From Leifsonia sp. ku-ls (GTDB taxonomy: Bacteria > Actinomycetota > Actinomycetes > Actinomycetales > Microbacteriaceae), in assembly GCA_003367665.1 (NCBI GenBank), contig QKXI01000003.1, positions 285,512 through 349,511 of the forward strand: a stretch of DNA of 64,000 nt, given 5' to 3'. The notes under the pieces were generated by a model, which was not told the origin of the DNA, searched no databases, and worked only from the letters and a program-made list of their open reading frames with translations. The translations under genes were made by a program, and so were the position numbers. Shown piece by piece: positions 50,594 through 59,568 of this stretch (its first letter is position 1; each line of letters starts with the position of its first letter).

Positions 50594-52267
50594 GTGCGAC
50601 ACCTGGCTACCTACGACGCCCGCGACTCGGCCCCCACGATCGTCACCGCGGATGTCATCCTGACCGTCGACGACGACGCCCCGCGCGCCGAGGCGATGCT
50701 CACGGCGGGCGGCCGGATCCTGGCGGTCGGCACGCTCGGCGAGGTGGAGCAGGCGGCACGCGCAGCGGGGCTCGACGCCACGCGCGCCGACTTCTCCGGC
50801 GCGACGATCGTGCCCGGTTTCATCGACGCGCACGCGCACCCGCTGATGTTCGGCCAGCTGCTCACCTGGGTGGATGTCAGCCCCGAGAAGGCGGGCTCCA
50901 TCCCCGAGATCGTGGAGCTGATGCGGGAGGGCGCGAAGAAGCTGCCCGCGGGCGTCCCGCTGCGCGGCTACGGCTACGAGCAGCGCAACCTCGCCGAGCG
51001 GCGGCATCCGACCAAGGAGGAGCTCGACCAGGTCGCGACCGACCGTGAGGTGTACGTGATGAACGCCTCCGGTCACGGCGGCGTGGTCAACAGCTTCACG
51101 CTGCAGAAGTACGGCATCACCCGCGACACGCCCAATCCGGAGGGCGGCGAGTTCTTCCGCGATGCCGAAGGCGAGCTCACCGGCGAGCTGTCGGACGCGG
51201 CCTGCAACGTCCTCACCGGCCTCCACGGGGTGAAGATCGGCCATCACGGGCCGAACTTCCACCTCGGGGACGAGCCGGCCGAGCACCAGCGGCAGCTGGA
51301 CATCGCTCAGCGCGAGTTCCTCTCCTCCGGCGTCACCGCGCTCGGCGACGCGCAGGTGTCGAAGCGCGAGCTCGCGGCCTACCTGGCCATGGCCGACCGC
51401 GGCGAGCTCTCCGTGCGTGTCTCGATGTACTTCCTGTCGCACCTGCTCGACCAGGTGCTCGACCTCGGCCTCACCGGTCCGTTCGGCAACGCCTTCCTGT
51501 CGGTCGCCGGCATCAAGCTGTACGCCGACGGCACGCTCGGGGGCTGGACCGCCTACTTCCCGGAGGGCTACGTGGGCGACCCGTGCCGCCGCGGTCAGCT
51601 GTACCACGAGCCCGCGGAGTACGCCGGGCTCGTCGCCAAGGCGCACGCCGCCGGGCTCCAGACAGCCACGCACGCGCAGTCGCCGACCGCGATCGCGATG
51701 GTGGTGGACGCGGTGGAGCAGGCGCTCGCCGAGCGCCCCGACCCGGATGCGCGGCACAGGATCGAGCACTGCGGCCTGCCCGCTCCGACCGAGATCGAGC
51801 GGATGGCGCGCCTGGGCATCCGCCCGGTCAACCAGACCCAGCACTACTACAACTGGGGCGAGGGCGTCGAGCAGGCGATCGGGACGCCGGGCGAGCGCTT
51901 CAACCCGCTCGGCGAGTTCGTCGAGGCCGGCGTGCCGGTCACCATCTCGTCGGACGCGCCGGTCGCGGAGCCGCGGCCGCTGGAGGCGATCCAGGCCGCC
52001 GTGACCCGCGTCACCCGCCGCGGCCACAAGCTCGGCCCCGACTCGCTGCGCATCAGCCCGGAGGCCGCCCTGCGCGCGCACACGCTGGAGGGCGCGATCA
52101 CCCTCGGCCGGGAGAACGAGCTCGGCTCGCTCGTCGCGGGCAAGCGGGCCGACTTCGTCGTGCTCGGCGACAACCCGCTGACGGTCGACGGCGACGCCAT
52201 AGCCGGCATCCCGGTGCTGGCGACCTGGGTGGACGGCACGGAGAGGCACCGCGCCGATGCCCGCTGA
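50594..52267 (+). CDS. Amidohydrolase (YtcJ-like, metal-dependent)
   Basis: 557 residues. The N-terminal VPGFIDAHAHPLMFGQ supplies the first metal ligands; RIEHCGLPAPTEI, QTQHYYNW and ISSDAPVAEPRPLEAIQ supply the later ones. The composite ends match the amidohydrolase superfamily beta-sandwich. Hydrolyses a C-N bond; the substrate cannot be read from sequence. GTG start 3 bases after the transporter stop. Operon context suggests a guanidino or amide compound. Confidence 0.8.
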   Translation: MRHLATYDARDSAPTIVTADVILTVDDDAPRAEAMLTAGGRILAVGTLGEVEQAARAAGLDATRADFSGATIVPGFIDAHAHPLMFGQLLTWVDVSPEKAGSIPEIVELMREGAKKLPAGVPLRGYGYEQRNLAERRHPTKEELDQVATDREVYVMNASGHGGVVNSFTLQKYGITRDTPNPEGGEFFRDAEGELTGELSDAACNVLTGLHGVKIGHHGPNFHLGDEPAEHQRQLDIAQREFLSSGVTALGDAQVSKRELAAYLAMADRGELSVRVSMYFLSHLLDQVLDLGLTGPFGNAFLSVAGIKLYADGTLGGWTAYFPEGYVGDPCRRGQLYHEPAEYAGLVAKAHAAGLQTATHAQSPTAIAMVVDAVEQALAERPDPDARHRIEHCGLPAPTEIERMARLGIRPVNQTQHYYNWGEGVEQAIGTPGERFNPLGEFVEAGVPVTISSDAPVAEPRPLEAIQAAVTRVTRRGHKLGPDSLRISPEAALRAHTLEGAITLGRENELGSLVAGKRADFVVLGDNPLTVDGDAIAGIPVLATWVDGTERHRADAR

Positions 52268-53870
52268 GACCCGCGAGACCAGGACGACCGGGTGGGTCGT
52301 CGTCGAGACGCTCCGCAACTATGGAGTGGACACGGTTTTCGGCATCCCCGGAACCCACAACCTGGAGTTCTACCGGCCGATGCGCGCCCTCGGCGTGCGT
52401 CCCGTGACCACACGCCACGAGCAGGGCGCGGGGTATGCGGCCGACGGCTGGTCGCTGCAGACGGGCAAGCCGGGGGTGGTCGTCACGACCAGCGGCCCCG
52501 GGCTGCTCAACGCGCTGTCGGCCGCCGGAACCGCGTACTGCGAGTCCCGGCCGATGATTGTGCTGTCGCCCGGCCCGGCGCGCGGGCACGAGTTCGCCGA
52601 CGCCGGAACGCTGCACGAGACGAAGGACCAGCTGGGCGCCGCCTCCGCCATCGTCGAGTGGGGACGCCGCGTGCAGTCGGCGGAGGAGGCCGTCGAGGCC
52701 GTCCACGACGCGTTCGCGCTCTTCGCCTCCGGCCGGCCGCGTCCGGTCTACCTGGAGGTGCCGCTCGACCTGCTGGAGGAGGAGACCGACCTCCCGGCGG
52801 AAGCGCTCGCCGCCCGGCCCGCACCGCGGCCAGCGAGGCCGGACGCCGAGCGGATCGCCGAGGCGGCGCGCCTGCTGTCCGCCGCCACCGACCCCGTCAT
52901 CCTCGCGGGCGGCGGCTCGCGCGGCGCCGCCGCCGAGCTGCGGGCGCTCGCGGAACGCCTCGGCGCCCCCGTGGTCACCACGCTGAACGCGAAGGGCGTG
53001 CTCGACGAGCGCCACCCGCTGTCCCTCGGCTCGAACCTCCGGCTCGCCGCGGCCAGGAACCGCGCCCGCGACGCCGACGTGCTGCTCGTGGTCGGGTCGA
53101 AGCTGGGCGAGGCGGAGCTCTGGGTCGAGCGGCTCGAGGCCCGCGGGCGCGTCATCCGCATCGACGTGCTCGAGTCCCAGCTCGACAAGAACCAGCGGGC
53201 CGACATCGGCATCGTCGCGGATGCGGCGACCGCGCTGGCCGCGCTTGTCGACGCCCTCGGTCCCGGCGAGCCACGCGGAGACGCGCGGGTCGCCGCGACG
53301 CTGGAAGCCGTCGCCGCCGAGTGCCGGCAGCTCTCGGCGGTCAACACCGACCTCGCGGATGCGATCGTCGCCGCCCTTCCGGCCGACGCGATCGTCGCCA
53401 CCGACTCGTCGCAGATCGCCTACTGGGGGCTGCTCAACCGGCTGCGGGTCGGCTCGCCGAACTCCACGCCGTACATGGCCACGTACGCCACGCTCGGCTA
53501 CGGCCTGCCTGCCGCGATCGGCTCGCGCGTCGCCGCGCCGGCCCGGCCGGTGTTCGCGGTCGTGGGCGACGGGGCGTTGATGTTCTCCGTTCAGGAGTTC
53601 ATGACCGCGGTCGAGCAGAGGCTCGACCTCACGGTCATCGTCGTCGACAACGGCGGCTACGCCGAGATCAAACAGAACGAAGCGGACGCCGGCATCGCGC
53701 CGGTCGGGGTCGACCTCGCCCAGCCCGACTGGGTCGCGTTGGCCGCGGCCTTCGGCGGCACGGGTCACCGGGCCGAGTCCGCGTCCGCGCTCGCGGAGGC
53801 GGTCGCGACGGCGGGCGAGGCCGGCGGCCTGCACGTCATCCACCTGCCGCAGTCCGCGTTCACCAAGTGA
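52257..53870 (+). CDS. ThDP-dependent decarboxylase (5-guanidino-2-oxopentanoate decarboxylase-like)
   Basis: 537 residues of the acetolactate synthase/benzoylformate decarboxylase superfamily. The catalytic Glu is in [14 protein letters not shown] (E55). The ThDP motif is [13 protein letters not shown] to [11 protein letters not shown] three-domain Pyr-central-PP fold is complete. The neighbour is a ureohydrolase, and in arginine catabolism 2-ketoarginine decarboxylase (AruI) is a member of this family, so that activity is a fair guess; other 2-oxoacids are possible. Overlaps the amidohydrolase by 11 bases. Confidence 0.75.
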   Translation: MPAETRETRTTGWVVVETLRNYGVDTVFGIPGTHNLEFYRPMRALGVRPVTTRHEQGAGYAADGWSLQTGKPGVVVTTSGPGLLNALSAAGTAYCESRPMIVLSPGPARGHEFADAGTLHETKDQLGAASAIVEWGRRVQSAEEAVEAVHDAFALFASGRPRPVYLEVPLDLLEEETDLPAEALAARPAPRPARPDAERIAEAARLLSAATDPVILAGGGSRGAAAELRALAERLGAPVVTTLNAKGVLDERHPLSLGSNLRLAAARNRARDADVLLVVGSKLGEAELWVERLEARGRVIRIDVLESQLDKNQRADIGIVADAATALAALVDALGPGEPRGDARVAATLEAVAAECRQLSAVNTDLADAIVAALPADAIVATDSSQIAYWGLLNRLRVGSPNSTPYMATYATLGYGLPAAIGSRVAAPARPVFAVVGDGALMFSVQEFMTAVEQRLDLTVIVVDNGGYAEIKQNEADAGIAPVGVDLAQPDWVALAAAFGGTGHRAESASALAEAVATAGEAGGLHVIHLPQSAFTK

Positions 53871-53880
53871 GGAACCAGCC

Positions 53881-54846
53881 ATGAGCACCACCCCCATCGG
53901 CCCGTCCGACGCCTCGAAGACCCCGCGCTATGCCGGACTGTCGACGTTCGCACGGCTTCCGCGCCTGGAGGACGTGCCCGCCGCGGACATCGCCGTGGTC
54001 GGCATCCCGTTCGACACCGGTGTGAGCTTCCGGCCCGGCGCCCGGTTCGGCCCGGAGCACGTGCGTGCGTCGAGCCGTCTGCTGCGGCCGTACAACCCGG
54101 CGCAGGACTTCTCGGCGTGGGAGGCGGTGCAGGTCGCCGACGCCGGCGACATCGCCGTGAACCCGTTCCACATCGAGCAGGCGGTGTCCCAGATCGCGGA
54201 GGCGGCGAGCGAGCTGGGCTCGCGTGCGAAGCGCCTGCTCACGATCGGCGGCGACCACACCATCGCCTACCCGCTGCTGAAGGCGATCAGCGAGAAGCAC
54301 GGGCCGGTCGCCGTGCTGCACTTCGACGCGCACCTCGACACCTGGGACACCTACTTCGACGAGCCGATCACGCACGGCACGCCGTTCCGCCGGGCGTCGG
54401 AGGAGGGCTTCCTCGACCGCACGGCGTCCGTCCACGTCGGCACCCGCGGCCCGCTGTACAGCAAGCAGGACCTGGAGGACGACGAGCGGCTGGGCTTCTC
54501 CATCGTGTCGAGCGAGTACATCGAGGAGAACGGGATCCCCTCGGCGCTGGAGCGCATCCGCCGCCGCATCGGAGACCGGCCGCTCTACATCTCCATCGAC
54601 ATCGACGTGCTCGACCCCGCGCACGCTCCGGGCACCGGCACCCCGGAGGCCGGCGGCCTGACCAGCCGGGAGCTGCTCCGCCTGCTGCGCGGGCTCACCG
54701 ACCGGAACATCGTGGGCGCCGACGTGGTCGAGGTGGCGCCCGCCTACGACCACGCCCAGGTGACCGGCATCGCGGCCGCGCACGTCGCGTACGAGCTGAT
54801 GACCGCGATGGCCCAGGTCATCGTGCGCGAGGGCCGCGATGGCTGA
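53881..54846 (+). CDS. speB: Ureohydrolase (agmatinase / guanidinobutyrase family)
   Basis: 321 residues. A binuclear Mn2+ enzyme that hydrolyses a guanidino group to urea. Metal motifs: GGDHT (123-127), DAHLDTWD (149-156) and SIDIDVLD (238-245). [18 protein letters not shown] is the N-terminal family motif. Substrate could be agmatine, 4-guanidinobutyrate or 3-guanidinopropionate. The partner decarboxylase favours a product of ketoarginine breakdown. Begins 11 bases after it, and overlaps the dehydrogenase gene by 8 bases. Confidence 0.88.
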   Translation: MSTTPIGPSDASKTPRYAGLSTFARLPRLEDVPAADIAVVGIPFDTGVSFRPGARFGPEHVRASSRLLRPYNPAQDFSAWEAVQVADAGDIAVNPFHIEQAVSQIAEAASELGSRAKRLLTIGGDHTIAYPLLKAISEKHGPVAVLHFDAHLDTWDTYFDEPITHGTPFRRASEEGFLDRTASVHVGTRGPLYSKQDLEDDERLGFSIVSSEYIEENGIPSALERIRRRIGDRPLYISIDIDVLDPAHAPGTGTPEAGGLTSRELLRLLRGLTDRNIVGADVVEVAPAYDHAQVTGIAAAHVAYELMTAMAQVIVREGRDG

Positions 54847-55831
54847 CGCCACGCGTCGCCCGCTCGCCGTCTACACCGACGTCGACGACACCGATCCCGC
54901 GCCCGGGATCGCGCTGCTGGAGCGGAACGGCTTCGAGGTGCGTGTGCTCGGCACGCGGGACCCCGAGGCGATCGTCGCCGGCGCCCGCGACGCCGACGCG
55001 CTGCTGCCCGGCTACGCGCCGATCACCCGCGAGGTGCTCTCGGCCCTTCCGCGCCTCAAGGTCGTCGCGCTCATGTCGATGGGCTTCGACTACGTGGACG
55101 TGGACGCGGCGACCGGGCACGGCGTCTGGGTCACGAACGTGCCAGGCGCCGCGACGGAGGAGGTCGCGACGCACGCGCTCGCCCTGCTGCTGTCGAGCAT
55201 GCGGCAGCTGCCGTTCTACACCGCGTCCGCGACCCCGCAGAGGTGGAACGAGCGAGCCGCCGTCGCCCCTCCGCGGCTGAGCGAGCTCACCCTCGGCATC
55301 GTGGGGCTCGGCCGGATCGGGCGCGAGTTCGCCCGCATCGCGGGCCCGCTCTTCGGCCGGGTGCTCGGCTACGACCCGCTGCTGCCGGAGACGGCGGCGA
55401 CCACCGCCGAGCTCTCGGCGCTCGGCGTCGAGCGGACCAGTCTCGACGAGGTCCGTCGCTCTTCGCACGCGCTCTCGCTGCACGTCCCGTTGACCCCGGA
55501 GACCGAGCGGCTGGTGGATGCGGCCTTCCTCGCCGAGATGCCCGCCGGCTCCTTCCTCCTCAACGTCTCGCGGGGCGGCCTGATCGACAACGAGGCCCTC
55601 GTCGAGGCGCTCGACTCCGGCCGGCTGGCCGGGGCGGCGCTCGACGTGCTCGACCAGGAGCCGCCGGCGCCGGGGCACCCGCTCGTCGGCAGGGATGACG
55701 TGGTGCTGACGCCGCACATCGCCTACTTCTCGCGCTTCACCGAGGCGGAGTACGTGCGGGTGCAGGCCCAGAACGCCGTGTCGGTCCTCACCACCGGCGT
55801 CCCCGACTCCCCGGTGAATCGCCTGCCGTGA
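54839..55831 (+). CDS. D-2-hydroxyacid dehydrogenase, NAD(P)-dependent
   Basis: 330 residues. Rossmann motif [13 protein letters not shown], catalytic Arg in [14 protein letters not shown], Glu in [11 protein letters not shown] and His in [10 protein letters not shown]. Interconverts 2-oxoacids and D-2-hydroxyacids. Last gene of the operon. In a guanidino pathway it may reduce an oxoacid by-product; its role is open. Confidence 0.85.
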   Translation: MADATRRPLAVYTDVDDTDPAPGIALLERNGFEVRVLGTRDPEAIVAGARDADALLPGYAPITREVLSALPRLKVVALMSMGFDYVDVDAATGHGVWVTNVPGAATEEVATHALALLLSSMRQLPFYTASATPQRWNERAAVAPPRLSELTLGIVGLGRIGREFARIAGPLFGRVLGYDPLLPETAATTAELSALGVERTSLDEVRRSSHALSLHVPLTPETERLVDAAFLAEMPAGSFLLNVSRGGLIDNEALVEALDSGRLAGAALDVLDQEPPAPGHPLVGRDDVVLTPHIAYFSRFTEAEYVRVQAQNAVSVLTTGVPDSPVNRLP

Positions 55832-55835
55832 CGCG

Positions 55836-57041
55836 CTAGCGGCACTGCCCGGCGACGGCGATCTGCTCGTCGCTCGGGCGTCCGTACGCCTCGATGCCGG
55901 CGCCGGCGGTGTCGAAGCCCATCGAGATGGCCCACGCCGTCGCCCACATCTCGTCGTCTTCGTGGAAGGCCGGGCCGTCGAACAGGGGCTTGCACTCCGG
56001 GCGCACCACCTGGGCGTGGCCGACCTCGTGCGTGACGAGCGCCTTCGCATCCACGTCGCCTTCGCGCCAGCCGTCCTGGATGGTGAAGTTGAGGTCGATG
56101 GTCGCCCAGCCGCCGTCGCCCTCGCGGTACTGGGTCGTGCCCGAATACCAGCCGTCGCCGAGGCCGCTGACCTCCTTGTGCCACTCAAAGTCGAGCGTCA
56201 CGCCGTGCGCGATAGAACGCGCGTACGCTTCCACCTGGGCACGGATGGGGTAGGCCGGGTCCTGCTTGGCCGCCTCTCCCGCGGCCTGCGCGGCGTCGAC
56301 GCCGTCGATCGCGGTGACGATCTGCAGCAGCGCGGCGCCGCGGACGCCCGTCGACGACCCGTCCGCCTTGCCGTCGTCGATGGCGTGCCGCAGCACGACC
56401 TTGCTCGCGTAGGTCGCAGAGGTGTCCGCCGTCAGCACCTGCTCGCCGTGCGCCGCGAGCTCGGCGTAGACGGCGGCGACGCTCGCGCCGAACGTCTTCT
56501 GCGCGGTGGTCAGGGCTTTCAGCTCGGCCGCGCGGGACTTCCTCGTGTGCTCCTCGGAACGGGTCAGCGCCGCCTTCTGCTGCACGTCGGCGAGCACCGT
56601 CCACGGCAGGAGGTCGGCGCTCCGGGCCGGCACGCTCGGCGGGTCGAACCGGACCTGCGAGAGGTGCCCGCTCCGGCTCTCGAGGGCGGCCTGCGCCGTG
56701 GTCAGGGCCCCGGCCGTCGCCTCGCTCAGGTAGTCCGGCCGGGGGTGCCCGGCGAAGTCCTGGATGGACGCCAGGGAGGCGTGCGCCTTGTCCAGTGCGA
56801 TCCCGCGCTCGACCGTCACGTCGTCGAGCGCCTTCGACTCCGCCTGGAGGTGCTGCTGCGCCTCCGTCGTGGCCTGCACCGCGAGCGCCTGCCAGCCGAG
56901 CCCGGCGCCGATGCCCGCCCCGGTCGCGAGGAGGGCGAGGGCCGTCGCGGAGAGCCACAGCGTGGCGCGGCGCGGCCGGCGGCCGGCCGCGGGAGCGGGC
57001 CCGTCTACGGGTTGCGGCGCGTCGGTCTCGTTGTCGGTCAC
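55836..57041 (-). CDS. Membrane-anchored putative zinc metallopeptidase
   Basis: 401 residues. One N-terminal helix (LWLSATALALLATGAGIGAG, about 28-47) and a large extracytoplasmic part. HEVGH (338-342) is an HExxH zinc motif, and the HEDDEMWATAW segment (360-370) offers an acidic third ligand. The middle is Ala-rich helical. The single Cys pair near the C terminus may be a disulfide. Substrate unknown. Converges with the dehydrogenase gene. Confidence 0.65.
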   Translation of the reverse strand: MTDNETDAPQPVDGPAPAAGRRPRRATLWLSATALALLATGAGIGAGLGWQALAVQATTEAQQHLQAESKALDDVTVERGIALDKAHASLASIQDFAGHPRPDYLSEATAGALTTAQAALESRSGHLSQVRFDPPSVPARSADLLPWTVLADVQQKAALTRSEEHTRKSRAAELKALTTAQKTFGASVAAVYAELAAHGEQVLTADTSATYASKVVLRHAIDDGKADGSSTGVRGAALLQIVTAIDGVDAAQAAGEAAKQDPAYPIRAQVEAYARSIAHGVTLDFEWHKEVSGLGDGWYSGTTQYREGDGGWATIDLNFTIQDGWREGDVDAKALVTHEVGHAQVVRPECKPLFDGPAFHEDDEMWATAWAISMGFDTAGAGIEAYGRPSDEQIAVAGQCR

Positions 57042-57163
57042 TGCGTTCCCCCGGGTGGTCGTCGTTGCAGCGGATGCGGATGCCGGCGGCTCACCGAGCG
57101 CCGATCATCTGTATAGGACGTGAACGCGCTCGGATCGTGACGGCGCGCGGGAGCGGACCCGGG

Positions 57164-57904
57164 TCAGCCGCGCGGCGTCCACCCGGAGGGGAGCGGACCG
57201 CCGAGGCCGCCCCGCTCCGCGTCGGCCACGGCCGACCAGCCCTGCGCGGCCGACTCCGCGTCGAAGCCGCCGCGGGCGAACCGGAAGCCGACGTCCTCGT
57301 GCTGCGCCCTCGGCGGTCCGCCGCGACGCACCGAGGCGCGCACGCTCCAGGCGTCGTCGGCGAAGCCGCCGCCGCGGAAGACGCGGTAGTCGTCGTAGCG
57401 GGCGGGGTCGAGCAGGTCCCAGCACCACTCCCAGACGTTGCCGAGGGTGTCGAAGAGGCCGTTGAGGTTCGGCAGCCGCAGCCCGACGTCCTGCGGCGCG
57501 CGCAGGCCGTCGGCACTCGTCCACGCGACCTCGGGCAGCGGGCCGTAGTGCGGGCCGGTCGACCCGGCGCGGCAGGCGTACTCCCACTCGGCCTCCGTGG
57601 GCAGACGGTAGCCATCGGCGTCGACGTGCCAGGTCACGTCCTCGCCGTCGAACGTGTACGCGGGGTCGAGGCCCTCCCATTCGGACGCGGCGTTGCAGAC
57701 GCGCACGGCGCGCAGCCAGCTGATCCCGGTGGCCGGGCGTCGTGGATGCGACGACGGCTCGCCGATCAGCCCGGCCACCTGCTCCTCGGTGACCGCGAAC
57801 ACGCCGATCTCGAACGCCTCCAGCTCGACCGTCCACCGTCGCTTCCTCCGGGCGTCGTGCAGCTGCACGCGTCCCTCCGGCAGCCGTCGCATCTCGATCT
57901 CCAC
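57164..57904 (-). CDS. SUMF1/formylglycine-generating-enzyme-like protein
   Basis: 246 residues from GTG 57904 (GGGGAG 4-8 bases upstream). The C-terminal FGE-sulfatase domain has YRLPTEAEWEYACRAGS, NLNGLFDTLGNVWEWCWD and VFRGGGFADD. Such domains modify Cys to formylglycine or act in other oxidations or binding. The catalytic Cys pair of true FGE is not evident, so a binding role is likely. Divergent from fliO; the fliO promoter begins 29 bases from its start. Confidence 0.75.
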   Translation of the reverse strand: MEIEMRRLPEGRVQLHDARRKRRWTVELEAFEIGVFAVTEEQVAGLIGEPSSHPRRPATGISWLRAVRVCNAASEWEGLDPAYTFDGEDVTWHVDADGYRLPTEAEWEYACRAGSTGPHYGPLPEVAWTSADGLRAPQDVGLRLPNLNGLFDTLGNVWEWCWDLLDPARYDDYRVFRGGGFADDAWSVRASVRRGGPPRAQHEDVGFRFARGGFDAESAAQGWSAVADAERGGLGGPLPSGWTPRG

Positions 57905-57933
57905 GCTCCCCACTCTCCCATCGTCGGCGTGCC

Positions 57934-57960
57934 TAACGGGTCGCGGGCAGCGGCCGATAG
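57934..57960 (+). promoter_or_regulatory. Sigma-28 promoter of fliO operon, leaderless
   Basis: TAAC (57934-57937), 15 bases, GCCGATAG (57953-57960), context TGCCTAACGGG as at fliM. Eight bases separate it from the fliO GTG, identical spacing to fliM, so the GGAGGG seen before the GTG would not be transcribed. Confidence 0.87.
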
Positions 57961-57968
57961 GGAGGGAC

Positions 57969-58457
57969 GTGGAGACCCTGTTCGTTGCGCTGCGCGTGCT
58001 CGTGGTGCTCGGGGTCATCGTCGCGCTGCTGTGGTTCGTGCAGCGCCGGGTGACGAAGGGACGCGCCCCGGGGCGCGGTCGTCGCGGCAACGCGGTCACC
58101 GTCGTCGGACGTCAGGGCATCGGGCAGAAGGCGTCGGTCGTCGTCGTGGACGTGGACGGCAACCGCTTCGTGCTCGGGGTCACCGAACGCCAGGTCTCCG
58201 TGCTGCACACCTCCGATCGTCCGCAGGATGCGGACGTCACCCCGCTCGTCCGCGTCCCGGAGGCCCGCACGGGCACCGACGACGCGACCGCCACGAGCGA
58301 GAGCACGACCACCAGCACCACCACGACCACCAGGCAGGATGCCGACTTCCTCACGGCGCAGGGACGCGCCTCGCTCTTCGACGAGGCACTCAAAGGCTCG
58401 ATCCTGTCCCCGGCAACGTGGCGGCAGGCGAGTTCGGCGGTGCGGCCGAAGAAGTGA
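57969..58457 (+). CDS. fliO: Flagellar export protein FliO
   Basis: 162 residues. An N-terminal membrane helix (ALRVLVVLGVIVALLWFVQRR) and a cytosolic beta domain with GIGQKASVVVVDVDGNRFVLGV fit the FliO family; the tail is Thr-rich and poorly ordered. Helps assemble FliP. GTG 57969. Overlaps fliP by 4 bases. Begins the export-gate operon fliO-fliP-fliQ-fliR-flhB-flhA. Confidence 0.87.
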   Translation: METLFVALRVLVVLGVIVALLWFVQRRVTKGRAPGRGRRGNAVTVVGRQGIGQKASVVVVDVDGNRFVLGVTERQVSVLHTSDRPQDADVTPLVRVPEARTGTDDATATSESTTTSTTTTTRQDADFLTAQGRASLFDEALKGSILSPATWRQASSAVRPKK

Positions 58458-59296
58458 CGGCGCCGGACGTGACGGCGCGCGCCGCACGGCTGCCCCGCCT
58501 CGCACTGGCCGGCCTGCTGGTCGCCCTGATCGCCGCCGCCATCGTGCTGCTCGGCGCCAACGCCGCGCACGCCGTCCCCACGCCGGTGCCGACGCCCTCC
58601 GGACCGGCCGGCCCGGGCGGCTCCGGCGGCATCACCGTCGACATCAACGGCCCGAACGGCACGCCGAGCGCCGCCATCCTGACCCTGGTCGGGATCACGG
58701 TGCTCTCGGTGGCCCCGGCGCTGCTGCTGATGATGTCGTCGTTCACCAAGATCTTCGTCGTGCTCGCGATCACCCGGAACGCGCTCGCACTGCCGTCGAT
58801 CCCGCCGAACCAGGTGCTCGCGGGACTGGCCCTCTTCCTCAGCCTGTTCATCATGAGCCCGGTGCTCGTCGACATCAACAACACGGCCGTCCAGCCCTAC
58901 CTGGCCGGCCACATCGACTTCACCGCCGCTGCGCACGCCGCCGAGGGGCCGCTGCGCGGCTTCATGGCGGCGCACACGCGCGAGGAGGACATCGCGCTGA
59001 TGACGCGCGCGGCCGGCCGCCCCAACCCGGAGAGCGTCTCGGCGGTGCCGATGCTGACGCTCATCCCGGCGTTCATGATCTCCGAGCTGCGCGCCGCGTT
59101 CATCATCGGCTTCGTCATCTTCGTGCCGTTCCTGGTCATCGACATGGTCGTGTCCGCGGCGCTGATGTCGATGGGCATGATGATGCTGCCGCCGGTGATG
59201 ATCTCGCTCCCGTTCAAGATCCTGCTGTTCGTCCTGGTCGACGGCTGGGGCCTCATCGTGACCAGCCTGATCACGAGCTACCGGGGTGGCGGATGA
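58454..59296 (+). CDS. fliP: Flagellar export gate protein FliP
   Basis: 280 residues. A signal-like N terminus (LALAGLLVALIAAAIVLLGANAAHA, read with care) precedes the core. MLTLIPAFMISELRAAFIIGF and PPNQVLAGLALFLSLFIMSP identify FliP, as does DMVVSAALMSMGMMMLPPVM. Part of the membrane pore through which rod and filament proteins pass. GTG start overlaps fliO. Confidence 0.93.
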   Translation: MTAPDVTARAARLPRLALAGLLVALIAAAIVLLGANAAHAVPTPVPTPSGPAGPGGSGGITVDINGPNGTPSAAILTLVGITVLSVAPALLLMMSSFTKIFVVLAITRNALALPSIPPNQVLAGLALFLSLFIMSPVLVDINNTAVQPYLAGHIDFTAAAHAAEGPLRGFMAAHTREEDIALMTRAAGRPNPESVSAVPMLTLIPAFMISELRAAFIIGFVIFVPFLVIDMVVSAALMSMGMMMLPPVMISLPFKILLFVLVDGWGLIVTSLITSYRGGG

Positions 59297-59568
59297 ACCC
59301 GAACGCGGTCCTCGACATCGCCATGCAGGGGCTCATGGTCACGGCGAAGCTCGCCGCGCCGATCGTCGTCACGGCCCTGGTCGTCGGCTTCGCCATCTCG
59401 CTCGTGCAGTCGATCACGCAGATCCAGGAGGTCACGCTCTCGTTCGTGCCGAAGGCGGCGGCGGTCGCGGTGGCGCTCATCATCTGCGGCCAGTGGATGA
59501 TCTCAGAGCTGGTGACGTTCACCCACGTGCTCTTCGACAAGATCCCGCAGCTGCTGGGCGGCGGCTGA
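59293..59568 (+). CDS. fliQ: Flagellar export gate protein FliQ
   Basis: 91 residues with two membrane helices. APIVVTALVVGFAISLVQSI, then TQIQEVTLSFVPKAAAVAVA, is the FliQ signature. Sits with FliP and FliR in the export pore. Overlaps both neighbours (ATGA with fliP, TGATG with fliR). Confidence 0.94.
   Translation: MNPNAVLDIAMQGLMVTAKLAAPIVVTALVVGFAISLVQSITQIQEVTLSFVPKAAAVAVALIICGQWMISELVTFTHVLFDKIPQLLGGG

Noticed and set aside
49091-52318. A very long minus-strand open frame across the transporter and amidohydrolase genes
   Set aside because: Antisense frames stay open in high-GC DNA. Its text is Arg/Asp/His/Gly-rich with no domain, while the plus strand carries clear MFS and amidohydrolase motifs.
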